Positions 36,741-48,959 of a DNA stretch of 64,000 nt are shown here, one piece after another. A model generated the notes under the pieces. It was not told the origin of the DNA. It saw nothing but the letters and a program-made list of their open reading frames with translations, and ran no database searches. Positions within the stretch are counted from its first letter, which is position 1; every line of letters begins with the position of its first letter. The stretch is from Berberis thunbergii (lineage: Eukaryota; Streptophyta; Magnoliopsida; Ranunculales; Berberidaceae): the NCBI GenBank assembly GCA_003290165.1, contig QNQO01000526.1, positions 434,001 through 498,000 of the forward strand, given 5' to 3'. Position numbers and translations under genes: made by a program.

Positions 36741-39700
36741 TGATGATACACCAAAATGGACTCAGTTTTATGTCATACATGTGTCATGAAGATCTCGAGG
36801 AAAAGATAAAGATAGGCCCTAGTGTCAGCCTAACACTGATTCGGCCCGTACGGTTCTCAACCCACCCAATGCAGTCCGCCAAGCAGACCCTAATTCTTAC
36901 AGCCTATTAGGCCAATATGTCTTACAACTATCCTCAATACCCGTAAGCCCTGATAAGGCAAGTATCTTGAGCATCAGCTTCGGACAGGCAATTACAACGA
37001 CTCTTTGCTTCCAACTAGGAAGCATATTCCAGAGTATGTATCACATATGGAGACTTCCATCTATAGAATACTCACGAAATGGGAACTATCTCCTGCGTAT
37101 CTAGGAGTACATGGCTAACATGGAAACTTCCCTCCACATCACGATTCCTAATTAGAGAAGGATCTCCACAATTTCCCTAAACTATGCCATCGATGGCCTG
37201 GCTAAACTAGGACTTCTGCACTATAAATAAGACATGAGGTTGGTAAACTAAGGTACGCTACAAATTCTCTGTTTACAACATTACACCTTCCTCAAATCCA
37301 TGTCTGACTTTAGCATCGGAGTGTCATCGACCACAACAACGGTGGTCCATGGGTCACGTGCATTCCTTGTGCAAGTTTGTAAGTCAAGGTCAGAGCAGGG
37401 AGCAAAAAACAATTGCATCAGTTTGGCGTCGTCCGTGGGGACGAAAAACTTCCTAACCTTTTACTAGCATCATCTCTCCTCGGGCTACAAAAATATGGTG
37501 ACTACCCGATCACGCAACAATGGAGAACAAGGGGACACGTCAAATGCCCTGACTGGCGTTATACCACCACTCTTAGCGACGCCGATGGCACACGGGCAAC
37601 AGACTCATGCCCCCGCGCCAGCCATGACGACGGACCCCAGGATGGATTTTTTTGTCGTCTTAGATATAGCAAATCGCCAAAGCAATTGAGGCTTTCATAC
37701 AAAAAACCCTCCACCCGCCAACGGAGATCAGGAGCAACACAGGATCCATCTCTGAAAGACAACAGAGAGCAAGCATAGGAGAGTCAAGCCTCTGTTATTT
37801 CCCATTGGAGAAAAGGGGTGCATGGCCCAGACATGTTGTATCGCTTTCTCTGTTTCGTCGTTCGTGGACCGTATCATGAACGAAGCTTTTCCAAAAAACT
37901 TCAACCCTTTGAAACTAGACTTCTACAATGGGACCACCGACCCGTTCAACCACTTACACCATTACCAGAACGTGATGGCACTCAAAAAAGGATCTGAGTC
38001 GGTCATGTGAAAAACCTTCCCCACCAGCCTGAAAAAATTAGCACTAACATGGTTCCACAGCCTCCTTCCGAAGTTGATCGATTCATTCAAGGCACTAGCT
38101 AAGGAGTTCTGACACGTTTTATAGAAAGTCAGCGTCTCAAGAAAGGCCCACACTACATACTATCTCTCAAACAAATATCTAATGAGACACTCGGAGAGTA
38201 TGTCACGTGTTTCAATGATGAGCTGACACTCATCGATGGTTGCAGCAATGACACAGGCATGATGAATTTTACCACGGGCCTGAAGGAAAGCTTTATTTAA
38301 GTCTCACCCTGGAACCCCATTTGGATATGGTGGAGCTCGTCAAAAGCACCCAGAGGTATATCACCTTAAAGGAGTTGAGAATTGTGAAAAGGGAAATAGA
38401 AGGAGATTAGAGACCATCCGTTCCCAAAGACAAAAATGAAGGAATGAAGCGTGAGGATGAAGAAAGAGTTAAGCGAAAGCGCAATGACAACTGGTCAGAC
38501 CCTGGTCGGGTCAGGCTAGAGAAAGCATCCAACTACGTTGGATCCAAAGTCGTGACCCCCCTCAATTCTAGCTTGTCAGATGTCCTAAATTCCATGAAAA
38601 ATTGGGAAGATCTAAAGTGTCCCCCAAAGCAACGTGGAAACCCTTATAAGCGTGACAACAAGTACTGCTCGTACCACAAGGACGATGGCCATGATACCAA
38701 TGACTATAAAAGTCTAAGGCATGAGATTGAGTATTGGATCTGCAAGGACAAACTAAAAGAATTTTTAGGCTCTAAGAAGCGACCAAAATGGTCTAGGGAC
38801 TGGGGGGAGTCGATCAAGGAAATGGAGAAGGAGACTCCGGGACAGTGTTTTAAAAATCGACCTAGGCGGCCACCTAGGCACTAAAAGGTGGAAAACCGCC
38901 CAGACTAATGGCTGGGCTGGCAATCTGGGCGGGTCTAGGCAGGGTCTGGGCGGCCTAGGCTGGCTCTAGGTGGTTTGGGCGATTTTTATTTTTATATTTT
39001 AATAAGGCTAATTGTGTTCTTATTTTATTTTTCTTTCCTCTTTTTTAGAAATAAACTATTTAATTGTTTTTTATTTAGTATATGTCTAAATGTAGCAAAG
39101 GATGATTACTTAATGGAATTCTCAAATGATCTGCCGGTACCAATTTTACTAATGTAGATTTTATCAAACATGACTGAGGTTATTCATGCAATTTGAAGAA
39201 AAATAAAATAGTATGTTTGGATATTTGTCCACAAATTCAATTTTATATGAAGTACCCATCATGACCAACTTCAGTCATTTGAGTTTTAATAAATTTTGTT
39301 CATGATTGTTAATTTTGTATGTTTTTAAATTTTGCATATGTATATTGGCATTAAATTGGATGTAATTGATAAGGTATTATGCTTAACTTTTGTAAATTAT
39401 TAAAGTTATAATACAAAACCTAAGACCGCCTAGGTGCTAGGCACCTGCTCGCCGCCCGCCTAGTGCCTAGCAATTTTTTAGAACACTGTTCCGGGCATAA
39501 TCTATGTCCTTCATGGGTTCGGATCGGATGAAGACCAGTCGAACATGTTCTGTAAGCGGACTCTACTGGAGATGCAGACACAACCTACAAATGAAGATAA
39601 ACGCGTTTGCTACTCGAGGGTGCAAAACTCCATTCCCACCTTAACCTTTATGGACAAGGACCTCGAAGGATTCCGAGCACCCCACAATGACGCCCTAGTC

Positions 39701-40230
39701 ATCTTAGTCTCCATTGCGAAATGGGAGGTAAAAAAGAGTTCTAGTTAACACTGGGAGCTCACTCAACGTCATGTTCTACAACGCGTTCCGTAGTATGGAC
39801 CTCAAGGAGGAAAACCTGAATCCTCGGACTACCTGCTGATTGGAGAGATAAGGTTAGTAGTAGTGGTAGGCGAGCCACAACTCAGAAAGGTCTTGTTTCT
39901 AGACTTCATAAAAGTAGACGCGTTGTTTACCTACAACCTTATCTTGGGAAGACCATGGCTACACCGGATAGAGGTAGTAGTCTATACCCTTCACCAATGT
40001 GTTAAGTACATTTTTTTTAATGTGTTAAGTACATTGCTAACCACTCTGAAGGAACGATACGTGGAAACCAGCCTATGGCATGAAGCTGCCATTTTGCCTC
40101 ATTAAAGCCAATAGAATGTTCCCAAATCCAACCGGATCCTACAACACAACCTGAAACAGAGTGATTTTGCGACTGTGGACGCACAACTCCACTAGCACGA
40201 GATCCCAATAGTGGTGGCTAATTTTAGAAA
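36741..40230 (+). mobile_element. Third Tat element: 5' LTR, gag and protease, truncated
   Basis: LTR 36741-37420 (680 bp, starts TGATGATACACC, ends GCATCA). Next is GTTTGGCGTCGTCCGTGGGGA, a near-perfect Tat primer-binding site. gag starts at 37495 (MVTTRS) and continues through 37822-38300 (PKNFNPLKLDFYNGTTDPF, then SLKKLALTWFHSL, frames broken). It ends with the zinc-knuckle-like region at 38444-38840 (YCSYHKDDGHDTNDYKSLRH). After a hAT-like insertion the protease follows at 39540-40020 (VNTGSSLNVMFYNAF, NLILGRPWLHRIEVV). The sequence degrades after about 40030 and no RT is present. Confidence 0.88.
38843..39488. mobile_element. hAT-like non-autonomous element (MITE)
   Basis: The left end CAGTGTTTTAAAAATCGACC and right end TTTTTTAGAACACTG are inverted copies. 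Beside them are GC-rich inverted blocks (GCGACCTAGG-type CCTAGGCGGCC, and GACCGCCTAGGTGCTAGGC). Flanks 38835-38842 (CTCCGGGA) and 39489-39496 (TTCCGGGC) agree at six of eight positions, as expected for an old 8-bp hAT target duplication. No transposase. It splits the third Tat element between gag and protease. Confidence 0.88.
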
Positions 40231-40860
40231 TGGGGAACAATCAAGCGGCATGAAAATAATATGTTCTTCAACCCAACATAACGGAGAGGTCAATGCAGAA
40301 GGGAGTATAACCCCTCGACATTCCATTGGCATGGAGACTAACTCCCACATGAGTAGCCTCACATGACTCTCAATAATGGTCTGCGGTGGTACAAAATTGG
40401 CAACCAGGGGTCGCACGACAAGCCACAACCAGATACGACCAACTCAAACGCTTGATCCAGCCGACCGGTTGAACTTGGGACAAGTATCAGGTTGATACAG
40501 ATCGAGTGCACCTTCCCGCTACAGGGATGAGAAGAGTGTCCAGAAGTCAATGGCCCAATCCAGCAAACCATGTTCAACTCCACCCCATCCCGAGATCCTG
40601 AATTTCAGCACAAGGCGAGATGACGGGGTTAATCGGGAAGTGATGGAGGTGACCGCTCCGGAGTTGGTTGCTGGTGTTATCTTTGAGATTAAGTGCTCTA
40701 GAGTAGCAACAAGGCACCAACACATAAATGAAAAAATAATCCCTTGAAAGGGAGTCTGTACTACTTTTTCTCAATATGAGAACAAATCACGGGATCTCAA
40801 CAAAACAAGTACGTGCTCACCCAGAACAGGTGACCACGCATAACAACGATTCTCATCATA
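40231..40860. other. No gene recognised
   Basis: Probably degenerate Tat DNA. Overlapping small ORFs on both strands here have no known motif and look like chance frames. Confidence 0.35.
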
Positions 40861-41063
40861 TACTACAACAAAAGTGTTTATTAATAGCACATGCACATAG
40901 GGTTTTTTAGACTTGTGCTATCAAAAACCAAGTTTTATTTTTTTACCCTTTTAAAATGCTAAGGAAAACAGTGAGCAGGAGAGCGAAAATATTATACCGT
41001 GTGTCAGGACTAGTACTGTTGGTCAGGTAAAACCAAGGGGATTACTAGTCCGTGACACCATGC

Positions 41064-41400
41064 ATTTTGTACCCACGCTTTCATCTCCTCCCTCAAACAC
41101 AACTCTCCCTCACAAACACAACGCATCTCTCCATCACAAACGCAGCTCTCGCACCTCGCCTCGCCGGATCTCTCTCGCTCTTTTTTCGCCATCACCTCCC
41201 CTCTCACTGTCACCTAATTTCTCTCACTCTCTATTGCATCACCTGATCTCTCTTTCTCTCTGTCAACTCTTCGCCTCCACTTCACTCTACATCTGCTACT
41301 CACTACTCCTTCTTCACTATTTCTTCTTCTTCATCTTGTACAAATTAGGGTTTTTAATTAAAGAATCTAGGTATACTTCCATCCCCGATTGAAGCTCTCT
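41064..41400 (+). promoter_or_regulatory. CT-rich CACTA leader
   Basis: TTTCATCTCCTCCCTCAAACACAACTCTCCCTCAC and following text align with 54437-54620. It behaves like a transcribed 5' leader: CT-rich, ATG-poor on the plus strand, and ending near a possible donor after AAGCTCTCT (GTAAGTTGG at 41401). The ORFs here encode only Ser/Leu/His-rich low-complexity peptides. Confidence 0.5.
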
Positions 41401-43329
41401 GTAAGTTGGATTCTGTCATTGCATTTCATTTTTGAGTTTGTTGAATAATTTATTGAGATGTTGATTTTTGGGTATCTTTAATTACTGAGAAAGTGTTTGT
41501 ATATTCAGAGACAGAGAGAGAGCAATTACATATTAGCGTCTCTCCATCAGCGAAGAAATACCAAGTTTTTCTCCAGTTGTTTTTGAGTCATCTAGAGGCA
41601 ATTTTGAGGTGCGAATGTTGATTTCATCTTCTGTTCTAATGGTTTTAGTATGAGATTTGTGTTTGATGTCATTTGTGTTTGTTGAATATGTGAGATTGGT
41701 GGTTGTTTGGTTCCCATCAAGTTTGCTTTGTTCTGATCTGTGATTGTTTGGTCCATTCTCTGTTTTTTATTAGATTAACATCATTTTTTGTGTTTTAGGT
41801 GTTTTGATTTTGTTTTAGGGATTTTTGCTTTTGATGATGAGTTTATGCCTTTTATTGGTGTTGATGGAGGAGTAGCCAGGATGGAGTTTTGATTCGGGTC
41901 TCGTTCAGTCCAGTTCCAAATTTTGTGTGTGTGTGTGTTTTTTTCTGATTGTAAGGGGTGCTTTGTGATTTTACCAAAAGAAGGGAGATTGGGTTTATAA
42001 TTGGGCTTGTATTGAGTTTTGTGTTTTTTTTTGCTTCAGATTGTAAGTTCATATTTTCTCTGAATAATCTCAAATAACCAATTGGTTGGCATGTTCAATT
42101 TATTGTTACTATTTTTTTGCCGACCTTAATCACTTGATGATAGGGGGTACTTGTCGAAAAGTGATGTAAAATTGACCACATTTCATTCTAACCAGTCCGC
42201 TTTCATATGCCCCATGTTTAAAATTAAATTTGCTTCAGATCATTACTCAGCAGTCAGAACTAACACTGACTAAGCATTTTTATGTGAAGCGCTTAATAGT
42301 AAGCGCATCTTTGATCCATTAAAAACCTGTGTTGCTGATTAAAAGTAAATAAGATAAACACCCAACTTAAGAAGCCTACTTATGTTAGATTGTATTGATA
42401 GTCGAGTAATTTCCTCTGTTCTAGTGATTGATTTATGTTAGATCGTATTGATTTCGTGTTTCTATTGGATATTTGAATATCAGAATTTGTGTTATTGCTT
42501 TTTTTCTTCCATCATTTCACGTGTTTTGAGTTTGTGTAGTTTTAGTATGGAAAGGTGAGATCTTTAGCCAAATTGAAGGTCATTTTAGAGGAGATTTGAT
42601 TTGATGGAACATTTGATAAAAATTATTGGTTGAGATCCGATTTTCTGTGTTGTTGTTAACCAACTTTGCATGTATTGTTTTGTTCATGGATGGCTTTGAA
42701 ATCATTGAAATCCCAAAAGAGGATGAAAATATATCTATTGAAACACTTGATTCCTTGCTTTGTATTTGAGGAAAGCAGAGGATATTCTTGTGTGTGGTTT
42801 TCATCTTTCTGTGCCTGATTTTATTTCTCACTTGTCCTCTCTCTGCACTTTGCAGCTCTTGTCTCTCGGTGCCGGTTTACTTGGTCGATCTATTCTTTCC
42901 AAAGGTTTGTGTTTTCAATCTATTCGAGGTGCCCAAATTGTCAACGTGTTGGATTGGTCCTTTCCTTTTAATTTTCATTGATTCTATGGAGTTATGTATG
43001 TGGGTATTGCGTATTGATAATTGTACTATACTAGCATAATATTCATTTGTTTGTCCTTCAAAATACTTCAATCTTTGAGTTACATAGTCTTTTATGCTTG
43101 CAATGCCCAAAAATCAAAAGAAAAGTCCATGTTGTAGCATGCCCAACCTTCATTTTTCAAAATAGTTTGTTGTGGATTCTCTCAAGTCTTAGCTCAGTTA
43201 TATGGTTAGGGATTGGAGAAACTGAATGGAAAAATAGGAGGGATGGGGTGCACATAAGTTATTTGTACCACGATTATAAATATTGTAAAAGTGCTAAAAA
43301 CTGTCCACAATATGTCTGACTGAGTCAGA
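41401..43329. other. Intron-like or captured DNA, no gene named
   Basis: T-rich sequence. A possible exon at 42854-42900 lies after a TTTGCAG acceptor (reads LLSLGAGLLGRSI). Too little for an assignment. Confidence 0.3.
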
Positions 43330-43550
43330 CCCTCCACATTTAGACACGATCTCCTTGAATATTTGAATCTTGATACCAACCCACTTCATTTGCAAATGCC
43401 TCAAATGCAAATATAGACAAGTAGTGTTCATCAGGAAGAAATTTTGGATAATGTATGTGCTTCTCATTTGCTCCCATCTTGAACGCCACATCTTTATTCC
43501 TAGTTGTGACAATTACAGAACCACCAGGTCCATGTTGAGGCAAAGCTATT
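43330..43550 (-). pseudogene. NB-ARC resistance-gene fragment
   Basis: The minus strand reads LPQHGPGGSVIVTTRNKDVA, then FKMGANEKHIHYP, then FLPDEHYLSIFAFEAF. This is the RNBS-B to RNBS-C part of a plant NB-ARC domain (consensus GS.IIVTTR...VA, then L...L). P-loop, kinase-2 and GLPL regions are absent. The fragment stops at 43548, exactly where a block duplicated at 53469 starts. Confidence 0.85.
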
Positions 43551-45282
43551 ACACCACACTTGGTCACAGGTGGAAAATCTTAGATGAGATTTCTGCAAAA
43601 TGTTTAGAGTGTTTATTAAGCGTTTAACTTCAAAGGATGATGAGAGAGACAAATTACAAAAGGAATTCAGGACACCATCTGAAGATTGGAGACTGAAAAA
43701 TCAGCAAATGGAATCACATGTCGACTTTTCCTATTAAGATTTTTTACCTTTTAAATTCATTTGGTCATTTTTCCACTAATTAGTCCCTACTGTTCAAGTA
43801 CTTACAATTGGAGCTTACAGGTATCACTTCATCCGATGGGAACATATGGGTTAGTATCTTTCTTATACAAGTTTTTTGTCCTTCATCCAATATCTACTTT
43901 GCATTTAATAAAATAGTTATGATGGACATATGGATTTTGTAGCTATGTAGTAGCTGAATATGCTTGCATGGGTATATTGAAGCTTTTCTTAATCAGTAGT
44001 GAATTTATGATCTTGTAAATATTGTATGGAAGAAGATCTTGTAAATATTGTATGGAATTTATGATCTGATTTTCTTGTTTTTTCTTTCAGGTTCCAGATT
44101 GTATCGACAAACTTGCTCAAGCTGGGATAAAGATCTGGGTTTTGACTGAAGACAAGATGGAGACTACCATCAATATTGGGTAAAATTTATATGATATGGC
44201 TTTTGATAGTTAGTAGTATTTGTTGTTGATTACGCTCAAACAGTACATGCGGTCAATTGCAGTAAAGATTGGGGTGTCGATCCCATGAGGAAAAACGATC
44301 TACAAAACAAGGTTAAGGAAGAAGAACTACGCGAAACTAAATTTAAGAAATTCTAGCAATTTTAAAATATGAAATTGAATTTAGTGTAATGAAAATCATG
44401 TTTAGAAAAGTCACAAGATTCCAAGAATCCCTCCTAGATTTCACGCGCCAACTAGTATTGATTTGCTATGATGACTCGATTACGTATTTCACATCCCAAA
44501 CAACATAATCGGAAAAAACAGTCTTTAATGCACCAATATATTCTAATGTAAATGGATTTTAGATTTCACTTTTTCTAGAAAGCACAAAGGTTGGTCATAT
44601 ATGATATCCTAAATTTACGATATATCCAGGGACAATAACGTAATAAAAGACGATCACATATAACTAACCTACCAGAATTAATTGATCTTTAAAAATTTTC
44701 ACACATAAGAAAAGTGTGACTAGACTTATATGGAGAAGAAAAAGACAATCACCGGAATAATAATCTACGCAGAATTTGATGAAATCTTTGTAACTAAAAT
44801 AACATAAACTCCTATATTAAATAAAAGTGAAAATCATAAACACCATTATTCATCGTGAAAGCATAAAACGAATCAAATACCATTTAAGTGTTACAATCTA
44901 GGAGTTCACCTTTTCGCCTTGCGTGAAGTTTAGTGACACATGGTGAGGGTGATAACAACACCAGCAGTGTGGAGCTTCATCTGCTGGATAGCATCGTCTC
45001 CACTGCTAGTGTATTGTGTCTTGCGCCTTCTGGCTGCTTTGTTTCAGCTGATGTTGCGTTATTTCCCTGCTGTCATGCGTTCTTCTCTTGTTGTGTAACA
45101 CACTCTGCTGTCGCTGGATAGCGTCCCGCGCACTCTTTGTTGTCCTATCCTGCGTCTTGGTTGTTGCTGCGTTATGGCAGCTTGCTGCACTATTTTTTTC
45201 CTCCTCATGTATTGTCTCTTCTTGTTGTATTTTTGGTAAAGAGAAAACCCTTATTGGGCCAAATTGGAAACCCAATACCCAA
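43548..45282 (+). repeat. Segmental duplication, copy 1
   Basis: Matches 53469-53909 followed by 62706-64000 with few differences. Includes the P4-ATPase exon and most of the Athila LTR. It lacks the 8.8 kb that copy 2 has at 53910-62705. Confidence 0.92.
44091..44179 (+). pseudogene. P4-type (aminophospholipid) ATPase exon, copy 1
   Basis: Exon bounded by CTTTCAG and GTAAAAT, reading [20 protein letters not shown], then [10 protein letters not shown]. This is the hinge region of plant ALA flippases, where the family has TGDK. Here the Gly is Glu (TEDK), which should disable phosphate chemistry. No neighbouring exons of the gene exist nearby. Confidence 0.9.
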
Positions 45283-45668
45283 TACAAATGGAAACCAACT
45301 AACAAAAAGGAAACAAAAGGGGTCCATATACAATTGTAAACCACCCTTTTTGTTAGATTCTCTTCTAATAAAAGGAGAGGTGGGTTTGGCTATGTTCATC
45401 CGTATCACTTCTTTGTTCCACCAAAATTCAAAACTAATTTCTTTTTTTTTCTTTGATTCTCTTAATTAATCTTTGGCTTGGGTGTCTCCCGCTCGACTTC
45501 GTCAATTTGTCTATTAATTTCCAAATTTGCACGCTAATGCACTTTTGTCATTTAAACTCCAAATCCTACAAAAATATAAAAATAAAATAATTAAACTAAA
45601 ATACACTATTTGAAACACTAACAAATATAAATTAGGAGGTATATTATGTAATAATTATGTGAACATCA
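44221..45668 (-). repeat. Athila LTR
   Basis: Bounded by TG and CA in minus orientation, with the polypurine tract just outside 45668. The ORFs predicted on both strands inside it (45006-45469) are LTR translations. A second copy of its left part is at 62941-64000. Confidence 0.85.
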
Positions 45669-47949
45669 AATACCCCCAAACCTATATTTTGCTAGTCCTC
45701 GAGCAAAACAAAATTAAGAATAAAATTCTAACTCACTTTCGTAGGAATCACGGTTGCACTTACCTTAATGTGCAACAAGGCTTTAAACCCTTAGATTACC
45801 TTTGGTGGACGAGTTATAGTCTCGTGAGGGTTTCCAGAAATGTTACCCCCATACATTACTGACTTAATAGAACAAAATCCATTTTCTAAAAACATGGGCA
45901 TTCTCTTTTATTTCCTTAGAGTAATTTTCTAATTGCTTAAAATTCAAGAAAAACAACAAACTAAAAATGTCACAATATTATATCAATAAAGTACAATAAT
46001 TGAATAGTATGTAAAGGTTAAATAAGTTTCATAATCATTCTCAACTCAAAGTGTGTGTGTGAGAAACCTTATCAACATAACTCTTCATCTCATAGTAAAG
46101 ATGTGACGAGATAACCTTTAGAAAGTACGCTTCGACTACAAATCTCTCATGTCACTCAGAAATAAAACACTCAGAGATTGGACACTCAGTTTATATGTGA
46201 GGAAAAGGATATGAACTATGGAAAACGCAAACGTCTCACATATAATTATCATGAAAAATAGAATTTTCAAAGAGTGAAATGAATATGATCTCATGGACAT
46301 GAATATTGATTACTTTTGAGAATGTTGAATCAAACACCGTAGTTCTTGCCTATTCAATCTCCACATCTACTAAACCAACTTTTACTTAAGATCAACTAAG
46401 TCTTTACTAGGTTGTAATGGGGCTTGGATTATGGCAAACAATAATGGACAAAAAGGATACAAAAATTTTCTAAGAATGGCTACACCCTTGAATAAACACA
46501 TAGGGCATTGAAGAACAAATCAATGTTGTACACCATTAACGTTTTCTTCATTATTTTTTCTTCAACCTTTTTTTTTACATGTTTTTCCCCTTTTATACAA
46601 TCCAACACTTTTACTTCGAGTGCGCATGAAATATCTATTTTCAACTCTTTCTATTTGCCCATTCCATAAATATATCTCACCGTATACATTCTCATAAAAT
46701 TGGGTAAGGATAAAATTATAGAGGTATTACTCCTTGATTGGAGTAGGTATTGAGAATGGGGATAACAAAGAGACGTATTTAAAGGCTCAAAGAGCTGCAA
46801 ATGGATATTATTATTAGGTAGGCTAAAAAGCTAAAAAAAATGGTTTAAAGAAAGAAATGTCTATATCTCTTCATTAGTTCTAGTTAGTACTAGGACATCT
46901 CAACTAAATAAAGCAAGAAGTTCTAGTGTAAAAATTCAATTTTTATGTCATTCTTAAAGCAATCAATAAGAAAGTCAAGAATAATGAGATCATCAACGAA
47001 ATAATGCGGACTCAAGAAAAATCATAGTGTAATTAATTACCCTCAATAAATAAAGAATGGCTAAAAACTCAGAAGGGTTAAGTTTCCACTATTATTCAAA
47101 GGTTTTCCAGTTCAATATCTCACTAATCAACTTCAAATCATGTTGACTTGGCATATAGTACACGAATAGTCGAGTTGAAAAGTCTCACAAAATACATCTA
47201 ACATAAGGATACTATCAAATATCATGTTTTCTACTAATATAACTACGTGACACGTGTTAGTATGTGTTTTCTCAAAATTAAAGACAACAAAAATATTCTC
47301 TAAAATTAAAAAGACTCAAACCCCCCCCCCCCCCCTTCCTCTATTATTTTATTTTACTTTTTTTAAATTCACCAAGAGTTCAGATTTCGAATGCATTTGC
47401 ATAAAGATTTTTTCACAATTACCGTAATCGTCTAAGTATTCAATGGAGATTGAGAACATAAAAAATGACTCGGTTTAATTGTAAAATACGTTTTAAGCTC
47501 AAAGATTTTTGAAAATTGCACAAAAAATCTAATAAACCACATCACCCTCAAACCTAAACCAAACATTGTCCATGACAAATATGTAAACATGTATAAATAA
47601 TAATCATGACAAATGAAGGGAAAAGAAAATAGGGGATTATAGTGATATTACCATGGTGAAGCTTTACCAGTTTCAAATAGACAATGTCCCCACAGTCACA
47701 AAAATATAAAAAAAATAAAAATAAAAAAAATGATACCGACGGGAGAAAGGAACACATGGGATGAGGGGCTCCAAGTGACTCTAGTAGCAACACCTAAAAT
47801 AACCTGAAACAATAAAAGAAAAACATAAATGTAAAAACCTAAACTAAAAAAATAAAAAAAATAAAAACTTAAACTAAAGATGGGGTGGAGAACATCAAAT
47901 CAAGTAGACAGGGACAACCAGAGAAATCATCTTTGGCACCTCTACTCGC
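45669..47949 (-). other. Athila 3' internal non-coding region
   Basis: No domain. Contains a run of about 14 C at 47322-47335. The first 40 bases next to the LTR (minus-strand TTTGCTCGAGGACTAGCAAA region) resemble the matching place in the element ending at 16839. Confidence 0.7.
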
Positions 47950-48959
47950 TCCACATAGTGTTTCAAACGTTGCCCATTTACTCTAAACACTCTCCCATAT
48001 TTTGGATCTTCAATTTCTATGGAACCATTGGGAAAAACTTGTTTTACCATGAATGAGCCTGTCCATCTCGATCTTAGCTTGCCAGGATGAAGATGAAGTC
48101 GTGAGTCATAGAGATAGACTCATTGCTTGGGCTCGAAATGTTTCCTCTTGCTTATCATGAGATGCTTTCATCTTCTCCTTGTATATTCGAGAATTTCAAA
48201 GGCATCATTTCGCAACTCCTCAATTTCATCTAACTGAAATTTCCGTTGAATACATGCATCATTGAGAACAAAGTTAGTGTTTTTGACAGCCCAATAAGTG
48301 TGATGTTCTAACTCAACAGGTAAATGACAGGTTTTTCATATATAAGCCGAAACGGAGACATCCCGAGAATTGTCTTATACGCGGTACGGTAAGCCCAAAG
48401 TGCATCAAGAAGGCGCAAGGACCAATCCTTCCTATCAGGATTCACCATCTTCTCCAAGATTTGTTTTACTTCTCGGTTTGCCAGCTCGGCTTGGTCATTT
48501 GTCTGCGGATGATAGGCATTGGCAACCTTGTGATGAACTCCATACCTGCGCATCAAATCCTCAAAAGAGCGATTACATAAATGAGTCCCCTGATCACTAA
48601 TAATGGCTCGTGGTGTACCGAAACGGGATAAAATGTGTTTTTTGATAAACCTGACAACAGTGTTGTTATCATTGTTCATGCATGCCACAGCCTCTACCCA
48701 TTTGGACACATAGTCCACTGCAAGCAAAATATACAAATATCCAAAAGAAGGTGGAAAAAGTCCTAGAAAATCAATCCCCCAACAATCAAATATCTAAACG
48801 ACTAGGATGGGGTTAAGGGGCATCATATGTCTCCGGGACCGTGCATTTAACTTCTGGCATCTATCACAAGAACGACAATAATTGTTAGTCCTTAAATAAT
48901 GTAAGCCAATATAATCCCGACTGTAAAATGAAATTCACAGATGTTAGATCTCTATCATT

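Larger units (their letters stand above)
44221..48920 (-). mobile_element. Athila-type Gypsy element, 3' half only
   Basis: Minus orientation. LTR 44221-45668 (1448 bp, TGATGTTCAC to CAACAACA on the minus strand). It is preceded by a polypurine tract, minus strand GGTTTGGGGGTATT. Internal non-coding 3' region to about 47.9 kb. Integrase at 48900-47950 has the zinc-binding end CDRCQKLN, core LLAVDYVSKWVEA, SRFGTPRAIISDQGTHLCN, YHPQTNDQAE, LDALWAYRTAYKT, then a C-terminal GRVFRVNGQRLKHY. One stop lies before IFDCWGIDF. gag, protease, RT and the 5' LTR are missing; it abuts CACTA exons at about 48.93 kb. Confidence 0.9.

Noticed and set aside
40017..40774. Cluster of small ORFs on both strands
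   Set aside because: No motif, mutually overlapping, in degenerate retroelement DNA.
41060..41392. 110-residue open frame in the CT-rich leader
   Set aside because: Composition follows the CT-rich repeat; the homologous leader at 54437 does not keep the frame.
45006..45469. Overlapping ORFs of 83-112 residues on both strands, repeated at 63545-64000
   Set aside because: They lie within the Athila LTR; copies differ in frame ends and show no domain.
47322..47335. Poly-C run as a regulatory or structural element
   Set aside because: Simple homopolymer in a non-coding retroelement region; could also be a sequencing artefact.
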